This document shows positions 19,346 to 31,435 of a DNA stretch of 64,000 bases, one piece after another. The translations under genes were made by a program, and so were the position numbers. Numbering within the stretch: position 1 is the stretch's first letter; each line of letters starts with the position of its first letter. Source of the DNA: Branchiostoma floridae. Lineage: Eukaryota; Chordata; Leptocardii; Amphioxiformes; Branchiostomatidae. The DNA lies in contig NW_023365702.1 in assembly GCF_000003815.2 (NCBI RefSeq), positions 1 to 64,000 on the forward strand, given 5' to 3'. The notes under the pieces are model-generated. The model did no database searches. It was not told where the DNA came from and was given only the letters and a program-made list of their open reading frames with translations.

Positions 19346-20640
19346 AATTTGTTATATCGAGGTATTTTTAATTCTCTTTCATGCGTATACTTGAATTTAC
19401 ATACGAATACTTGATAATATAGGGAACTCTGTGCCAGCTGACGACTGAGCCCCGGGAGTGACACAGCGTTTTCTGTCGTGCTTAAGTAGCTTGATATGGA
19501 CAGTCTTTGAAAGGAATAACCGATGACGTTTTCTCGGGGTACAGACACCATATCCTTATCGATAATGCATGCGAACTGTAATTGTCCTCATAATTGCTTT
19601 TCTTTATCGTACAGACGATGATCATTATCCGGTAGTTGACAAGGATTCGTCTCCACGCTGGCCCTTTTTCAGTGAACTGATTAGAATGCCTCTAACGAAT
19701 TACTCTCCAAGCAGAGGTTGAGTCGCGCAGATATAGTAGTAGTCGGAAAAATACACGTCGGGCGCTCTTCCTACCTCTGCCTCAACACGTATAGGGGCGG
19801 GGATATCCTTGCCCCCCGAAGCATAAAAAGATCGTTAGCCAAATAGTTTTACTGCCCTAGATCAACGCGCACCCGGCACATCGGGGACAACGTTCAGCGG
19901 GCCGGGCCGGCACCCGCTGCGATCTCTATTCACTATTCACTGACAACGATGGCCGACGTCATTCCTTTCCGGTCAACGTAACGTTAACTTTCTACACCCG
20001 ATAGAAATATTTTACATAAATTACAAATATAAATGACATGTATATATATATATATATGAATGGGTAAATTGTCAATTCAAGAGATGATCCTGTAACTGGT
20101 TCTCTTATCATCCGGTAGTTGACAAGGTCTCGTCCTTTTTCAGTCAACTAATTGATCGGAATGCCTCTAACGAATTCGGAGAAAGAGGAAGCAATTAGAA
20201 TTAATGGTATGATACGATTTTAACGTCACGCAATGACGCAGGCACGTGATGCCCCTTTTCCGAATTCCCGTTGTCATAAAACTTAAGTGGATCTCTTTAT
20301 TCCTATCTCATGAACCGGAAAACGCCCCCGGGCAGGTTACTCAATGGAATCTTCCATCTACTGATACGTCAATTTCGCGACCTGCACACGTTGTCTGCAA
20401 ACGTTTAGTGGTTTATCCGATAACTATGTAAAAATTGAAAATGAATTCAATTATATCCATTGCAGAAACTTAATGTTCAAAAACTGATGTAATGGAAATC
20501 ATACATATGACATTTACCGATTTTTCAAGCCTTATACCATGGCAATATTGAAAAAAAATTGTCACTTTGTATGTTGTTGCTTTTTTTGTACTGTACTCTT
20601 TTGTTGAATAACGTTGCGATCGGCGTGCCTTCACACTACT
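19346..20640. other. Intergenic, no gene seen
   Basis: AT-rich single-copy-looking DNA between MMP-A and ZNF1. The last part (from about 20176) is duplicated at 61627-62110. A short (TA)n lies at 20039-20056. No open frame has recognisable content. Confidence 0.5.
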
Positions 20641-20653
20641 AGTACTACACTAC

Positions 20654-20910
20654 ATGTATGTGTGTATGTATGTATGTGTGTGTATGTATGTGTGTGTGCA
20701 TGTATGTGTGTGTATGCATGTGTGTATGCATGTATGTGTATGTATGCATGTATGTATGCATGTATGTGTATGTATGCATGTATGTATGCATGTGTGTATG
20801 CATGTGTGTGTGTGTATGTATGTGTGTGTATGTATGTGTGTGTATGTCTATGTATGTATGCATGTATGCGGGTGTATGTATGTATGTATGTCCGTATTTA
20901 CATGTTTGTA
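20654..20910. repeat. GTAT/GTGTATGCAT microsatellite
   Basis: Runs of gtatgtatgcatgtgtgt. The same repeat lies 3' of the other zinc-finger genes at 30270-30425, 36148-36330, 41560-41594 and 62130-62390, as part of the zinc-finger unit. Confidence 0.95.
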
Positions 20911-21758
20911 AGAAGCAGACCAGCATAACTTTAGAAGGCCTGAATGGATTGTATATGTATTGATATGTTCTGGATATCCAGGATGCGCCTCAAAACATTC
21001 TCTGCTGTACACTATATCAATAAACTGGGGCTATTGCCAAACAAATGTGCATCAAACAACTTTATTGAACAAAACAAATGAATATAAAAAAAACATGACA
21101 GTCTCAGAACAATAAAACCTACAATAACACTACCATTACAATATGAATTTTCAAGATAAATTCAGACCAAGAAAAAACAGCTTCTGGTACCCTTAAAAAG
21201 ATTTAAACTTGCAAGTATAAGGTACCTTAACCTGATAACACTAACACTATGGTAAATATAAATTAGTACAACAAACTATCTAAAGATAACAAGTTGTTAG
21301 TATTGACAAAACAAGTCTTTTTCACACAATGCTTTCACCAGTTCTTTTGTTACCAAGGTTATAGCTAAACTATAAGCCTGAAATATAGAACAAGACTTCT
21401 GCAACTTGAACTGATATTCCTCACTAAATGGATAACTTGGCATTTTACAAAAGGGCATGTGCAATAAGAAAAACTTAAATAGAGAACAAAACCTAGTCTG
21501 TTATATTTTTCTAAGGTAGGGAACTTCAGATAAGAAATCAACAAGTAAATAAAAGTATTACCTTTCTTAGCAAGATCATTAGACGAGATGTTACCGTAGA
21601 AGAATGTACATGGAGTTACAATCAAAAAGCTGGCTATACTACTAAACTACTAAACAAAATGTGAAAAAAGTAACAAATGAGTCATGTTTACAGGTAATCT
21701 TCAAAATTTGAAAGTTGTGACCAACATCTCTATTTCATACTCCTGGTCCAGGGCTTTC

Positions 21759-22604
21759 TTATTTGTGAGTTTGCATGTGCCTTCTAAGACTTCCCAGTCG
21801 ACTGAATTGCCTGCTGCACTCCTCACACTTGTAGGGTTTCTCTCCTGTGTGAGTCCGCATGTGTTTTTTTAAATCACCCAAATCACTAAACTGTCTGCTG
21901 CACTCCTCACACGTGTAGGGTTTCTCCCCAGTGTGAGTTCGCATGTGAGCCTTCAGATTACCCAGCTGACTGAACTGCCTGGTGCACTCCTCACACTTGT
22001 AGGGTTTCTCCCCAGTGTGAGTTCGCATGTGACTCTTCAGATGATTCAGCTCACTGAACTGCTTACTGCACTCCTCACACCTGTAAGGCTTCTCCCCTGT
22101 GTGAGTCCGCATGTGTCCCTTTAGATGATTCAGCCGACTGAACTGCCTGCTGCACTGCTCACACTTGTAGGGTTTCTCCCCTGTGTGAGTCTGCATGTGA
22201 GTCTTCAGATTACCCAGCTCACTGAACTTCCTGCTGCACTCCTCACACTTATAAGGCTTCTCCCCTGTGTGAGTTTTCATGTGTCTTTTTAGATGACCTG
22301 GCTCACTAAACTGCTTGCTGCACTCCTCACACTTGTAGGGTTTCTCCCCTGTGTGAGTCCGCATGTGAATTTTTAGACTACCCAGCTGACTGAACTGCCT
22401 GCTGCACTCCTCACACCTGAAGGGTTTCTCTCCAGTGTGTGTGTTTATGTGTTGCTTTAGATGCCCTAACCGACTAAACTGCTTGCTGCACTCCTCACAC
22501 CTGTAGCACTTCTCCTCTCTGCTAGTGCCACGTTGCACAGATTCAACCTCTTCTGCATTTTTCCTGGCGTCATCCAAACTCTGCACGTTGCTTGTTGATG
22601 CCAT
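21759..22604 (-). CDS. C2H2 zinc-finger protein, 9 fingers (ZNF1)
   Basis: 281 residues, predicted nuclear DNA-binding protein. Nine consecutive C2H2 fingers (C-X2-C-X12-H-X3-H) joined by TGEKPYKC-type linkers fill the chain after a short N terminus, [19 protein letters not shown]. No KRAB, SCAN, BTB or other effector domain is visible. The ATG at 22604 is chosen because it is the MAST start conserved in ZNF2, 4 and 5, and an acceptor (ttttccctgcag) lies 22 bases upstream. The open frame before it is intronic. The first exon (donor near 23941, altered to CTG|GTATAT) is homologous to that of its neighbours. Minus-strand AATAAA lies at 21061-21066, leaving a 3' UTR of about 700 bases. All fingers keep their zinc ligands. 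Target DNA is unknown. Confidence 0.9.
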   Translation of the reverse strand: MASTSNVQSLDDARKNAEEVESVQRGTSREEKCYRCEECSKQFSRLGHLKQHINTHTGEKPFRCEECSRQFSQLGSLKIHMRTHTGEKPYKCEECSKQFSEPGHLKRHMKTHTGEKPYKCEECSRKFSELGNLKTHMQTHTGEKPYKCEQCSRQFSRLNHLKGHMRTHTGEKPYRCEECSKQFSELNHLKSHMRTHTGEKPYKCEECTRQFSQLGNLKAHMRTHTGEKPYTCEECSRQFSDLGDLKKHMRTHTGEKPYKCEECSRQFSRLGSLRRHMQTHK

Positions 22605-22762
22605 CCTCGTAGATCTAGCACAAGGTCTGCAGGGAAAAAGATGAACTGTCATTAGCCAAGAGACCCTAAATTCTTTAACTACACCAACTTGTATATTCGT
22701 GTCCTAGCCAAAGGGTTTACAGGGCCTATACGGGCCAACATGCCCAAGGAAATTCTACAGCA

Positions 22763-23194
22763 ACAGGGGTACAAAACCGTTAAACCGCAAAAATGGGACT
22801 TGCAAAACATCAGTGGTCCGGATTTTGGACTGAAAAACTGAACAGATTACACCGGCAGGCATTCGTGTTAGGCTTGGGTCACATTTCCAAACCGGGCCCC
22901 GGCCGGGGTGTTTGCGGAAACGAAAAGTAAAAGTGTTGACCAATGAATATACACAAATCATGCCAATGACTTATATTGTTTACGTTTTAGTGTTTTGTTG
23001 AATTTTATGACACATTTTTCGTTTCCGAAAGCAACCCGGCCGGGCCCCGGGTTGGGAATTGTGACCCAGGCCTTACATATCATCGTGAAGTTCAAGTAGA
23101 GGAGAGTTGAAAGTTACTTTCACTAGTTTTTACAATCAAACTTGGCACCCTGACCGTACCTGTACCTAAATTTCTGTACCGGCACCCAACCCTG
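22763..23194. mobile_element. hAT-like element in ZNF1 intron 1, interrupted
   Basis: Left ggggtacaaaaccg and right ctgtaccggcacccaaccct match the family complete at 28202-28678. A second MITE (22871-23072) is nested inside. Confidence 0.65.
22871..23072. mobile_element. PIF/Harbinger-type MITE nested in the hAT-like element
   Basis: Ends GGCTTGGGTCACATTTCC and GGAATTGTGACCCAGGCC are inverted; inner arms gggccccggccggg also pair. Flanked by TTA (22868-22870, 23073-23075), the 3-bp duplication typical of Harbinger elements. Confidence 0.72.
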
Positions 23195-23260
23195 GCTAGT
23201 ACTGAACCTCCCCGTAGAGTCAGTTCAATCGCGCCATAATGAACAACAGATGTTAGAAAC

Positions 23261-23383
23261 TAGCCTCTACCAGGCTTCGTGGTTTGGTGGTCTAATTGTA
23301 GAAATTGGTCAAATAGAGTAAATACAGTACGCTAGGGGAGTCAGCCGGCCGAGTAGGGACCACAGAATGCCTGGTAGAGGCTA
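23261..23383. mobile_element. Small MITE with 9-bp target duplication
   Basis: Ends TAGCCTCTACCAGGC and GCCTGGTAGAGGCTA, flanked by GTTAGAAAC (23252-23260, 23384-23392). Nine bases suggests a Mutator-like origin; hAT (8 bases) is possible. In ZNF1 intron 1. Confidence 0.75.
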
Positions 23384-23940
23384 GTTAGAAACGCCGATAA
23401 GTTACGGCCTGGGGGCGGGCGGGGGAAGTTGAGGTACACTTCACAAATATAACACTGCGCTTTTCATACAGGTATGACTTATTTCTACACCAAAAAAAAA
23501 ACACTGTGAAATTCACTCTGAAAGGGAAATACATAAAAACAGACTTGTATTTTCACTTGCCTTTGTATAAATAATATCAGAATTCTTATTAACGGATCCT
23601 CCTAAAACCCCTCACATGCCCCCATTGTTTACGTTTTCTTTCTGCATTCGTAGTTACGTATCAGAATGTTCTCTCACTATTTGGGTGCAAAAAACTGGAA
23701 TATTTCAAACATACATTTGTATAATTCTTTCCTCTAAGGTATGGTCTATCTTCCAGTAGACAAAGACGAGAGTTAGACGACAAACCGTGTGGTTTATACC
23801 TTCGTTCCGATCCCCCCTCCCCATAGAGAAGTTGCAACGCGTTCTCGAATCGCTTCAGTTTTCGAGCTTTCTGTCAAATCTACAGAGCTTCTAGTACCAA
23901 AATACAAGACGTAGTATTGTATTTTGAGATAAATATACCA

Positions 23941-24170
23941 GAACAAACTTGAATACCAGCAGACTTCCACAACAACGTCCGTAGGCTCCCTAAACCGCTA
24001 GATGTTGACGGGATCTTCGAAACGAAGAAACTTTCCAAACCCACGCCGTTTTTCTGGAAAACAGGAAGTTGCATCACCTGACCCGGAAGTGTATCATGAC
24101 CTGGGTCAACCACCTTACCTGGTTATTCAATAGTTGTCGCGATCACGCTCAATTAGGATTTATGTACAGA
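23941..24170 (-). promoter_or_regulatory. ZNF1 noncoding first exon and core promoter
   Basis: Homologous to the other first exons; TATA-like TACATAAATCC at 24157-24167, then TCGCGACAAC, then the exon. An ATG (24113) opens a frame reading MVDPGHD that runs through the exon, out of phase with the finger frame. The usual donor CAG|GTAAGAC is replaced by CTG|GTATAT after an insertion. Confidence 0.5.
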
Positions 24171-24290
24171 TGAATGCAGACATGGCATTTCTTTCTTAGA
24201 GACTGAAACTGGTCATATCTTTGTTCTGCTTTGTTGCTCCATTTGATGAAGGTCAACGTGCTTAAAATTGCGGCCTCCTTTGAAAACCAG

Positions 24291-24461
24291 AATCTCCAAG
24301 CAGATCCTACGGTGCCATATCAAAGATAGTATTACTTGAGATGGCCAAGGAGTATTGCCGGCTAAAGGGTAACATACACATTCTTAGGCAGGCTTCACTC
24401 CTCTGCCAGCATTGATACTGTCTAATGCTACATTGATACTGTAGGATCTGCTTGGAGATTA
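24291..24461. mobile_element. hAT-type MITE (AATCTCCAAGCAGATCC ends)
   Basis: Inverted ends AATCTCCAAGCAGATCC and GGATCTGCTTGGAGATT. Family members at 29596-29794, 35477-35669 and 60623-60761; the last has an 8-bp target duplication. Confidence 0.75.
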
Positions 24462-25070
24462 CTGTACAGTACCTGTGTCCTGTGCAGTGATGCCTTCTTG
24501 CGATCTTCAGCGTAAATGCACCCGGAAATCTGGTGCATTGCTCAGCAAATAAAAACAAATCGCAAGTATATATAACTAGAAAGTGGTGCCTTATATGGAA
24601 TCATGTTGTTTTATGTGTGTCATAATGTATTATATATGTTTATGTGTATGTTTGAAAGTATGTATGTATGTACTTGTAAGCAGATGAACAGCATAACTTG
24701 AGAAGGCTCGAATGGATTATTTATATGTATTGATATGTTCTGGATATCCAGAATGTGCCTCAAAGCATGTCTTCATCATTCGAACAGTCTGTCAATAACC
24801 TTACCCCCCTCCCAATCTATCTACACAATCTGTACATTATTGACAGAGAGGACAACAAATACACACGTTGGGTCAAGGAAGCCATCTGGATCAGAAAGTC
24901 TAGCTTGAAGTAGTATGAACTTAGCCATGTTTGGGACCGCATCCTTGCCACTACGTTACAAAGTGGCAAGGCTGATTAACATTCCATGTCAAGTAATTAC
25001 GTCACAATAGGTTTAGTTCGATTTGCACTGTATAGTTCATATCGCACCGTGTAACATTAGTGTATTTCAT

Positions 25071-25112
25071 TTTGCACTGATGAAGGTGACAGACAGTCAC
25101 CGAAACGTTTGT
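25071..25112 (+). ncRNA. Hammerhead-ribozyme-like core
   Basis: CTGATGA (25077-25083), 6-bp stem GGTGAC/GTCACC with loop agaca, GAAA (25102-25105), then ACGTTTGTA, which can form a 2-bp stem III ending in a GUA cleavage triplet. Stem I pairing is weak. It lies in repeat debris 24880-25560 that resembles the 15966-16176 segment. No host gene is seen in 24500-26300 apart from the ZNF2 3' UTR. Confidence 0.45.
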
Positions 25113-26328
25113 AGAAGAATAAAAAGAGGTTGTGAAACGAAGAAGACTGTTCGATTGATCTACCAACCTGATGAAACTATTTACGAATGTCTTCATCATG
25201 TCTTTGAAAGGAGCACATCTTGGATGAAAACAATCAGTCTGAAGCCTTCGTCTCTTTACAAAATCATAACTATCATTAAAGAATTCATGGTTTTAGATGC
25301 GTTCCTTTCAATTTTGGGAGCATAAAAAAGCGTTTTGTTTGTACCCAGTCATCTGTACATTATACTTATGAACTACTATGGCTATTTCGGAAAATAGTTT
25401 CATCAGGTTAGTAGAATATAGAATATATCAGAATTCTTTTACACAACCAAATTGTACTCACTTTTTTAATGTTTCAAATTCAATGTCTCTCAGACACCAT
25501 TCTCTGACATCAAAATGTAAGCAAAGGGAGTACAAACTGGTTGTGTAAAAGAATTTTTATATACTATGGCTAGTGCCGTACTAAATATATCAACTTCTCA
25601 AATGTCATCTCCAGACAAGTGTGCATCAAACAAACAACTTTATTGAACAAAACAAATGAATATAATGAAAAAAACTAACAGAACAATAAAAGTTAAAACC
25701 TAAAATAATAATACTTCTACAATGTGGGTTTTCAAGAAAAATTCATGCCTCAAAAAAACAACTTCCGATACCCCTAAAAAAGATGAAAACCTAGTTGAAA
25801 GTAAGTATAATTATAAATAAATACCTGACAGGGCTAACACTAAAGTAAATCCTAGATTAGTACAAAGAACCATAAGTCGTTAGTGGTGACGAAACAAGTC
25901 TACTTCACACAATAACTGCTTTCACCAGTTCTGTTCTTACCAAAGTTATATAAGCTGCATGACTGAAATATAGAACAAGACTTCTGCAACTTAAATTCCA
26001 CACCAGACGGGCATGCACAATACAAAACTTACATAAAGAAACAAAGAACAAAACCTACTCTGTTATAATTTTCTAGCTAATCTAAGGTTAGGAACTTTAT
26101 ATAAGAAATCGGTAAGAAAACAAAACTTAATTAAAAGTAATAGCTTTCAAAGAAACATTATTACAACAATACATAGAGTTACAATAAAAAAGCTGACTAT
26201 ACTACTAAACTACTCAACAAAATGTGAAAAAAAGTATCATTGACAAAAAAAGCCATTATTGCAGGCAATCTTCAAAATGTGAAAGTTGTGACAACATCTC
26301 TATTTCACAATTCTTGTCCTGGGCTTTC

Positions 26329-28014
26329 TTATTTGTGAGTTTGCATGTGTCTTCTGAGACTTCCGAGCTCACTGAACTGTCTGCTGCACTCCTCACACCT
26401 GTATGGTTTCTCCCCTGTGTGAGTCCGCATATGTTTCTTTAGATGACCCTGCTCCCTGAACTGCTTGCTACACTCCTCACACCCATACGGTTTCTCACCT
26501 GTGTGAGTCCGCATGTGAGCGTTCAGATTACCTAGCTGACTAAACTGTCTGCTGCACTCCTCACACCTGTAAGGCTTCTCCCCAGTGTGAGTCCGCATAT
26601 GTTTCTTTAGATGACCCAGCTCAGTGAACTGCTTGCTACACTCCTCACACTTGTAGGGTTTCTCACCTGTGTGAGTCCGCATGTGCTTCTTTAGATCATC
26701 CAGCTGACTGAACTGCTTGCTACACTGTTCACACCTGTAGGGTTTCTCCCCTGTATGAGTCCGCTTGTGGGACTTCAAATTACTCAGCAGACTGAACTGC
26801 TTGCTGCACTCTTCACACCTGTAGGATTTCTCCCCTGTGTGAGTTCGCATGTGACTTTTCAGATGATTCATCTGACTGAACTGCCTGCTGCACTCCTCAC
26901 ACCTGTAGGGTTTCTCCCCTGTGTGAGTCCGCATGTGGTTCTTCAGGTTAAACAGCTGACTGAACTGCCTGCTACACTGCTCACACCTGTAGGGTTTCTC
27001 CCCTGTGTGAGTTCGCATGTGTCCCTTCAGACTTCCAGGCTCACTGAACTGCTTACTGCACTCCTCACACTTGTAGGGTTTCTCCCCTGTGTGAGTCCGC
27101 ATGTGAGTCTTCAGATTACCCAGCTCACTGAACTGTTTGCTACAGTCCTCACACTTATAAGGCTTCTCCCCTGTGTGAGTCCGCATGTGTTTTTTCAGAC
27201 TACCCAGCTGACTGAACTGCCTGCTGCACTCCTCACACCTGTAGGGTTTCTCCCCTGTGTGAGTTCGCATATGGTTCTGCAGAATTCCCGGATGACTGAA
27301 CTGCCTGCTGCACTCCTCACACCTGTAGGGTTTCTCACCTGTATGAGTTCGCATGTGTCCACAAAGATGACCAAGCCGACTGAACTGTTTGCTGCACTCC
27401 TCACACTTGTAGGGTTTCTCCCCTGTATGAGTATGCATGTGCTTCTTCAGAATACTCAGCTGACTGAACTGCCTGCTGCACTCCTCACATCTGTAGGGTT
27501 TCTCCCCAGTGTGAGTACGCAGGTGAATCTTCAGCTTACCCGATTCACTAAACTGCCAACTGCACTCCTCACACCTGTACGGTTTTTCCCCCGTGTGAGT
27601 CTGCATGTGTCTCTTCAGATTACCCAGCTGACTAAACTGTTTGCTACACTCCTCAGACTTGTAGGGTTTCTCCCCTGTGTGAGTCCGCATGTGTGTCTTC
27701 AGACTACCCAGCTCAATGAACTGTTTGCTGCACTCCTCACACTTGTAAGATTTCTCCCCTGTGTGAGTCCGCTTGTGTTTCTTCAGATTACCCAGCTCAC
27801 TGAACTGTTTGCTGCACTCCTCACACTTGTAAGGTTTCCCCCCTGTATGAGTCCGCATGTGTCTCTTTAGATGATGGAGCCTACTAAACTGCTTGCCGCA
27901 CTCCTCACACCTGTAGCACTTTTTCTCTCCGCTAGTCCCAGGTTGCACAGAATCATCCTCTCTTGCATTTCTCCTGATGTCATCCAAACTCTGCATGTTG
28001 CTTGTTGATGCCAT
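26329..28014 (-). CDS. C2H2 zinc-finger protein, 19 fingers (ZNF2)
   Basis: 561 residues and the largest of the array. N terminus [20 protein letters not shown], then 19 tandem C2H2 fingers of the type CEECSxQFSxLGxLKxHMRTH with TGEKPY linkers. Finger 4 has lost its first zinc ligand (YKSEEC, Cys to Ser) and is probably not folded. The first linker reads TGGKPY. No effector domain is visible. The start at 28014 is the conserved MAST codon, 16 bases after an acceptor (ttttttccctacag). Exon 1 ends at a strong donor at 29235 (CAG|GTAAGTC), so intron 1 is about 1.2 kb. AATAAA at 25639-25644 closes a 3' UTR of about 690 bases. Differences between fingers fall mostly at helix positions -1, 3 and 6, so target specificity has probably diverged from its neighbours. 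Binding sites are unknown. Confidence 0.92.
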   Translation of the reverse strand: MASTSNMQSLDDIRRNAREDDSVQPGTSGEKKCYRCEECGKQFSRLHHLKRHMRTHTGGKPYKCEECSKQFSELGNLKKHKRTHTGEKSYKCEECSKQFIELGSLKTHMRTHTGEKPYKSEECSKQFSQLGNLKRHMQTHTGEKPYRCEECSWQFSESGKLKIHLRTHTGEKPYRCEECSRQFSQLSILKKHMHTHTGEKPYKCEECSKQFSRLGHLCGHMRTHTGEKPYRCEECSRQFSHPGILQNHMRTHTGEKPYRCEECSRQFSQLGSLKKHMRTHTGEKPYKCEDCSKQFSELGNLKTHMRTHTGEKPYKCEECSKQFSEPGSLKGHMRTHTGEKPYRCEQCSRQFSQLFNLKNHMRTHTGEKPYRCEECSRQFSQMNHLKSHMRTHTGEKSYRCEECSKQFSLLSNLKSHKRTHTGEKPYRCEQCSKQFSQLDDLKKHMRTHTGEKPYKCEECSKQFTELGHLKKHMRTHTGEKPYRCEECSRQFSQLGNLNAHMRTHTGEKPYGCEECSKQFREQGHLKKHMRTHTGEKPYRCEECSRQFSELGSLRRHMQTHK

Positions 28015-28201
28015 CCTCCTAGTACAAGGTCTGTAGGGAAAAAATGAATTGTCGTCAGACAAGAGACACTAATTATTTAAGTATACCAACTTATAAATTT
28101 GTGTCCTAGCCAAACTTTTTCCAACTCAATGTATAAATCTTGTAACAAAAATAAAGACTGACAAATAGTGAAGCTTCCCTTCACTAATTTAAGTTACTGA
28201 A

Positions 28202-28678
28202 TAGGGGTGGGTACAAAACCGTTTTTTCTTGTTGGACAGGTGCGGAAAAAACAAACCTGAAGAAAATCATTGGACCTGATTTTAGACCGATTAGAAAATG
28301 AACTGATTATACCAGCCAGCATTTAGCCTTTTGGGGGCTTATCGTGCAAACTGAGAAAGTAAACATCCAACATGGCGGCACTTATTGATGCCTACAACAT
28401 CAATACAGGTTTTGCTATCGCAAACCTGTATAAACAATGGCGAGGTAGGATACATTTTACCACGTTTCTACAAACAAATTTAGTGTAACAGAGGTATAGC
28501 TTTGTTGACATGATGACAGAATTCTTAAACGCCAGTAGAAATAAGATACTCCAACAGACACATTTGTTTTCCCCATTGACAAGTTTTCACAATTAGATCC
28601 GGGTTCAGGTACGGACCTGGACATAAAGGATCCTCGAGCCTCTGGACCTGAATTTTCTATTCCGGTACCCACCCGTAA
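28202..28678. mobile_element. hAT-like element in ZNF2 intron 1
   Basis: Complete copy: starts TAGGGGTGGGTACAAAACCG, ends with ccggtacccacccgta. The ends are inverted. Related to the MMP-A element at 8496-8950, which has an 8-bp target duplication. Confidence 0.7.
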
Positions 28679-29234
28679 CTGGTACTGAACCTCCCCTAAG
28701 AGTTAGTTCAAACGCGCCATAATGAACACCAGATGCTGAAGTTCCGGCCTGGGGGCGGACGGGGGAAGTTGAGGTACACCTCACAGATATTAAAAAGTGC
28801 CGTACATACAAGTTTGACTTATTTCTACACCAACGAACACTGTAAAAGTGATTATAAAAGATAAACACATAAAAACAGACTTACATTTTCACTTGTCTTT
28901 GAATAAATAACCTCAGATATTCTTATCAACGGATCTCCGTAAACCCCTAAAAGGCCCCCATTGTTACGTCTCTTCCTGCACTCCTTTACTTTAATATCAG
29001 TTTTCTCCCTAATTTTGGTGCAGGAAACTGATACAATTCAAACATACGTTTTTATAATTCTTTCCTCTTAGCTAGGTCTATCTTCCAGTGGTCACAGACG
29101 ACAAAACCATGTGGTTTTATACTTCCCCCCACCCCCCATGAAGAAGTTGTAACGCGTTCACGAAACGCTTCACTTTCCAGCTTTCTGTCAAACCTACAGA
29201 GCTTCTAGCATCAAAATACAAGATGTAGACTTAC

Positions 29235-29470
29235 CTGAACAAACTTGAACACCAGCACACTCGCACAAAAGCGTCCGTCGACTCCCTAAAACCGCTAAAG
29301 TTGACGAGATCTTCGACACGATGAAAGACTTTCCAAACCGACGCCGTTTTTCGGGAAAACAGGAAGTAACGTCATATGACCCGGAAGTACGTAACGGTAC
29401 TGGGTCAACCATCCTCCCTGATTATTCACTAGTTGTCGCGAGAACGCTCAATCGGTATTTATGTTAAGAT
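29235..29470 (-). promoter_or_regulatory. ZNF2 noncoding first exon and core promoter
   Basis: TATA-like ACATAAATAC (29455-29465), then TCTCGCGACAAC, the exon, and donor CAG|GTAAGTC at 29235. An ATG at 29412 opens a frame (MVDPVPLRTSG) that reads through the donor, out of phase with the finger frame. Confidence 0.55.
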
Positions 29471-29595
29471 GAATGCAGACATGGCATTTCTTTCTTCGAT
29501 CCTGGTCATATCTTTATTTTCCCGTGTTGCTCATTTCGGTGAAGGTCAACGTGTTTACAATTGCGGGCCTCCTTTGGAAACCAGACCTGTACCTG

Positions 29596-29794
29596 TAATC
29601 TCCGAGCAGATCCTACGGTGCCATATATATAAAGATAGTTGTTTTTGTTGTATCAAAGATAGTATCAAAGCTTGCCAAGAAGAATAGCAGGCCAAAGGGA
29701 TTCAAACGGTCACATACACACTCCCAGACTGGCTTCACTCCTCTTCTAGCTTTTGATACTGTCTAATGCTACCGTAGGATCTGTTTGGAGATTA
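29596..29794. mobile_element. MITE (TAATCTCCnAGCAGATCC family)
   Basis: Ends TAATCTCCGAGCAGATCC and GGATCTGTTTGGAGATTA; about 125 bases upstream of the ZNF2 core promoter. Confidence 0.7.
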
Positions 29795-30269
29795 CTGTAC
29801 AGTACCTGTAACCGTGTCACTGAAGAAAAGCGGCAGACTTCAAGAAGGATTCTCCAAGCAGAGGTTCGGCTCCAGCTGTTTTTTTACGTGGTTTTTGGCC
29901 TTTTTTAACGGACTTTCTATTTTGAACTGTTTTCTTCATGCCACGCGGGATCCCCAAAGTTGGTGTGATTCCGTTTCCCGACAAAAACGAATAAAACACA
30001 TCAAAATACAGCCTAAGCCAAACCTCAGCTTGGTCATTGGTTCAATGAGGTCAACTCTAATAAGTAGAGCCATCCAGTGTATTGTGCAGTGATGCCTTCT
30101 AGCGATCTTCAGTGTATCTGCAGCCGGAAATCTGTGATCTGCTCAGCAATTAAAATCAGATATTAAGTATGTATATGGAAAGTAATGCCATATATGGAAT
30201 CATGTTATTTCATTCTTTTCATGAAGATTTAAACATGCTGGTGACACTGTATTCTTTTGTCTTTGGTAG

Positions 30270-30425
30270 CGTTTGTATGTATGTATGTTCGTATGTATGA
30301 ATATCTGTATGTATGTGTGTGTGTGTGTATGTATATGTGTGTGTATGTATGTTTGTATGCATGTGTGTATACATGTTTGTAGTATATAAGTATGTATGTA
30401 TGTATGTTAGTGTGTATGTACATGC
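30270..30425. repeat. GTAT-type microsatellite between ZNF2 and ZNF3
   Basis: gtatgtatgtatgttcgtat and (gt)n-gtat runs; the homologue of 20654-20910. Confidence 0.9.
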
Positions 30426-31435
30426 TTGCAAGTAGACGAACAGCACAACTGGAGAAGGCTCGAATGGATTGTATGTTCTGGATATCAAGGGTGTGCCTCA
30501 AAGCATCTTGGATACAACAGACGCTCTCTGAAACGTTTGACCGTTTCAAAAATCACATCTAGTTACTTAAGTAACTATTCTTGAACAGTGTATGGTTTTA
30601 GATGCATTTTTTTTCATTTTGGAGAGCAAAAAAAAGTGTTTTGTTTTAGCTTGGCTGGTTTCTGTACTTCATACTAAAAAACTCCTATGGCTAGTGCCAT
30701 ACTAAATATATTGACTTCTTCCAATGTTACAAACAAACAAGTGTGCATCAAACAAACAACTTTATTGAACAAATGACTATAATGCAAAATATGTATTAGA
30801 ACAATAAAACCCAAAATAACACTTCTAAAGTGTGACTTTACTTTCAAGACTAGTTCTGGCCTAGTTGAAGTTGAAAGCAAGTATAACAAATACTAGACAA
30901 TGCTAACACTAAAGAACGTAGCATTATTATTAAAGAAAGTTGTTAGAAGTGACAAAAACAAGTCTTCTTCACGCAATAACTGCTTTCACCAGTTCTATTG
31001 GTACCTCACGTAGATTATATATATAGCTAAGCTACAAGTCTAAAATATAGAACATAATTTCTGCGACTTTAACTGTTATTCCACACTAAATGGACAACTT
31101 GGCATGTTACAAAAGGGCATGCGCAATATAAAAAAAAAGTTAATAAAGAACAAAACCTACTCTATTACACCTTACTTACTAATCTAAAATTAGGAACTTT
31201 GACAAGTATAAAATATTGACAAGTAAATAAAAGTAATACCTTTCATTAGAAGAGGTGTTACAGTAGAAGGCTGTACATAGAGTTACAATGACAAAACTTG
31301 CTATACTACTTAACAACTGAACAAAATGTGACAAAAAATATTACTTTTCTTGACAAATTAACCATGTTTGTTCTCCAGAATTTTCCATGTGAATTTTCCA
31401 ACATCTATATATAATACTATTGGTCCTGGCCTTCC

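Noticed and set aside
20614-20963. Overlapping frames of MYVCMYVCVCM and HTYIHTYM type (also at 30219-30549, 36066-36446 and 62101-62466)
   Set aside because: Translation of the GTAT microsatellite in every frame; no gene.
21759-22652. Start of ZNF1 at 22652 (and of ZNF2 at 28062, ZNF5 at 44051)
   Set aside because: The extra residues lie across the splice acceptor in intron 1 and are not conserved; the MAST start is shared by the family.
26755-27870. 371-codon plus-strand open frame with repeating [18 protein letters not shown]
   Set aside because: Exact antisense shadow of the zinc-finger repeats of ZNF2; the same artefact appears opposite ZNF1, 3, 4 and 5.
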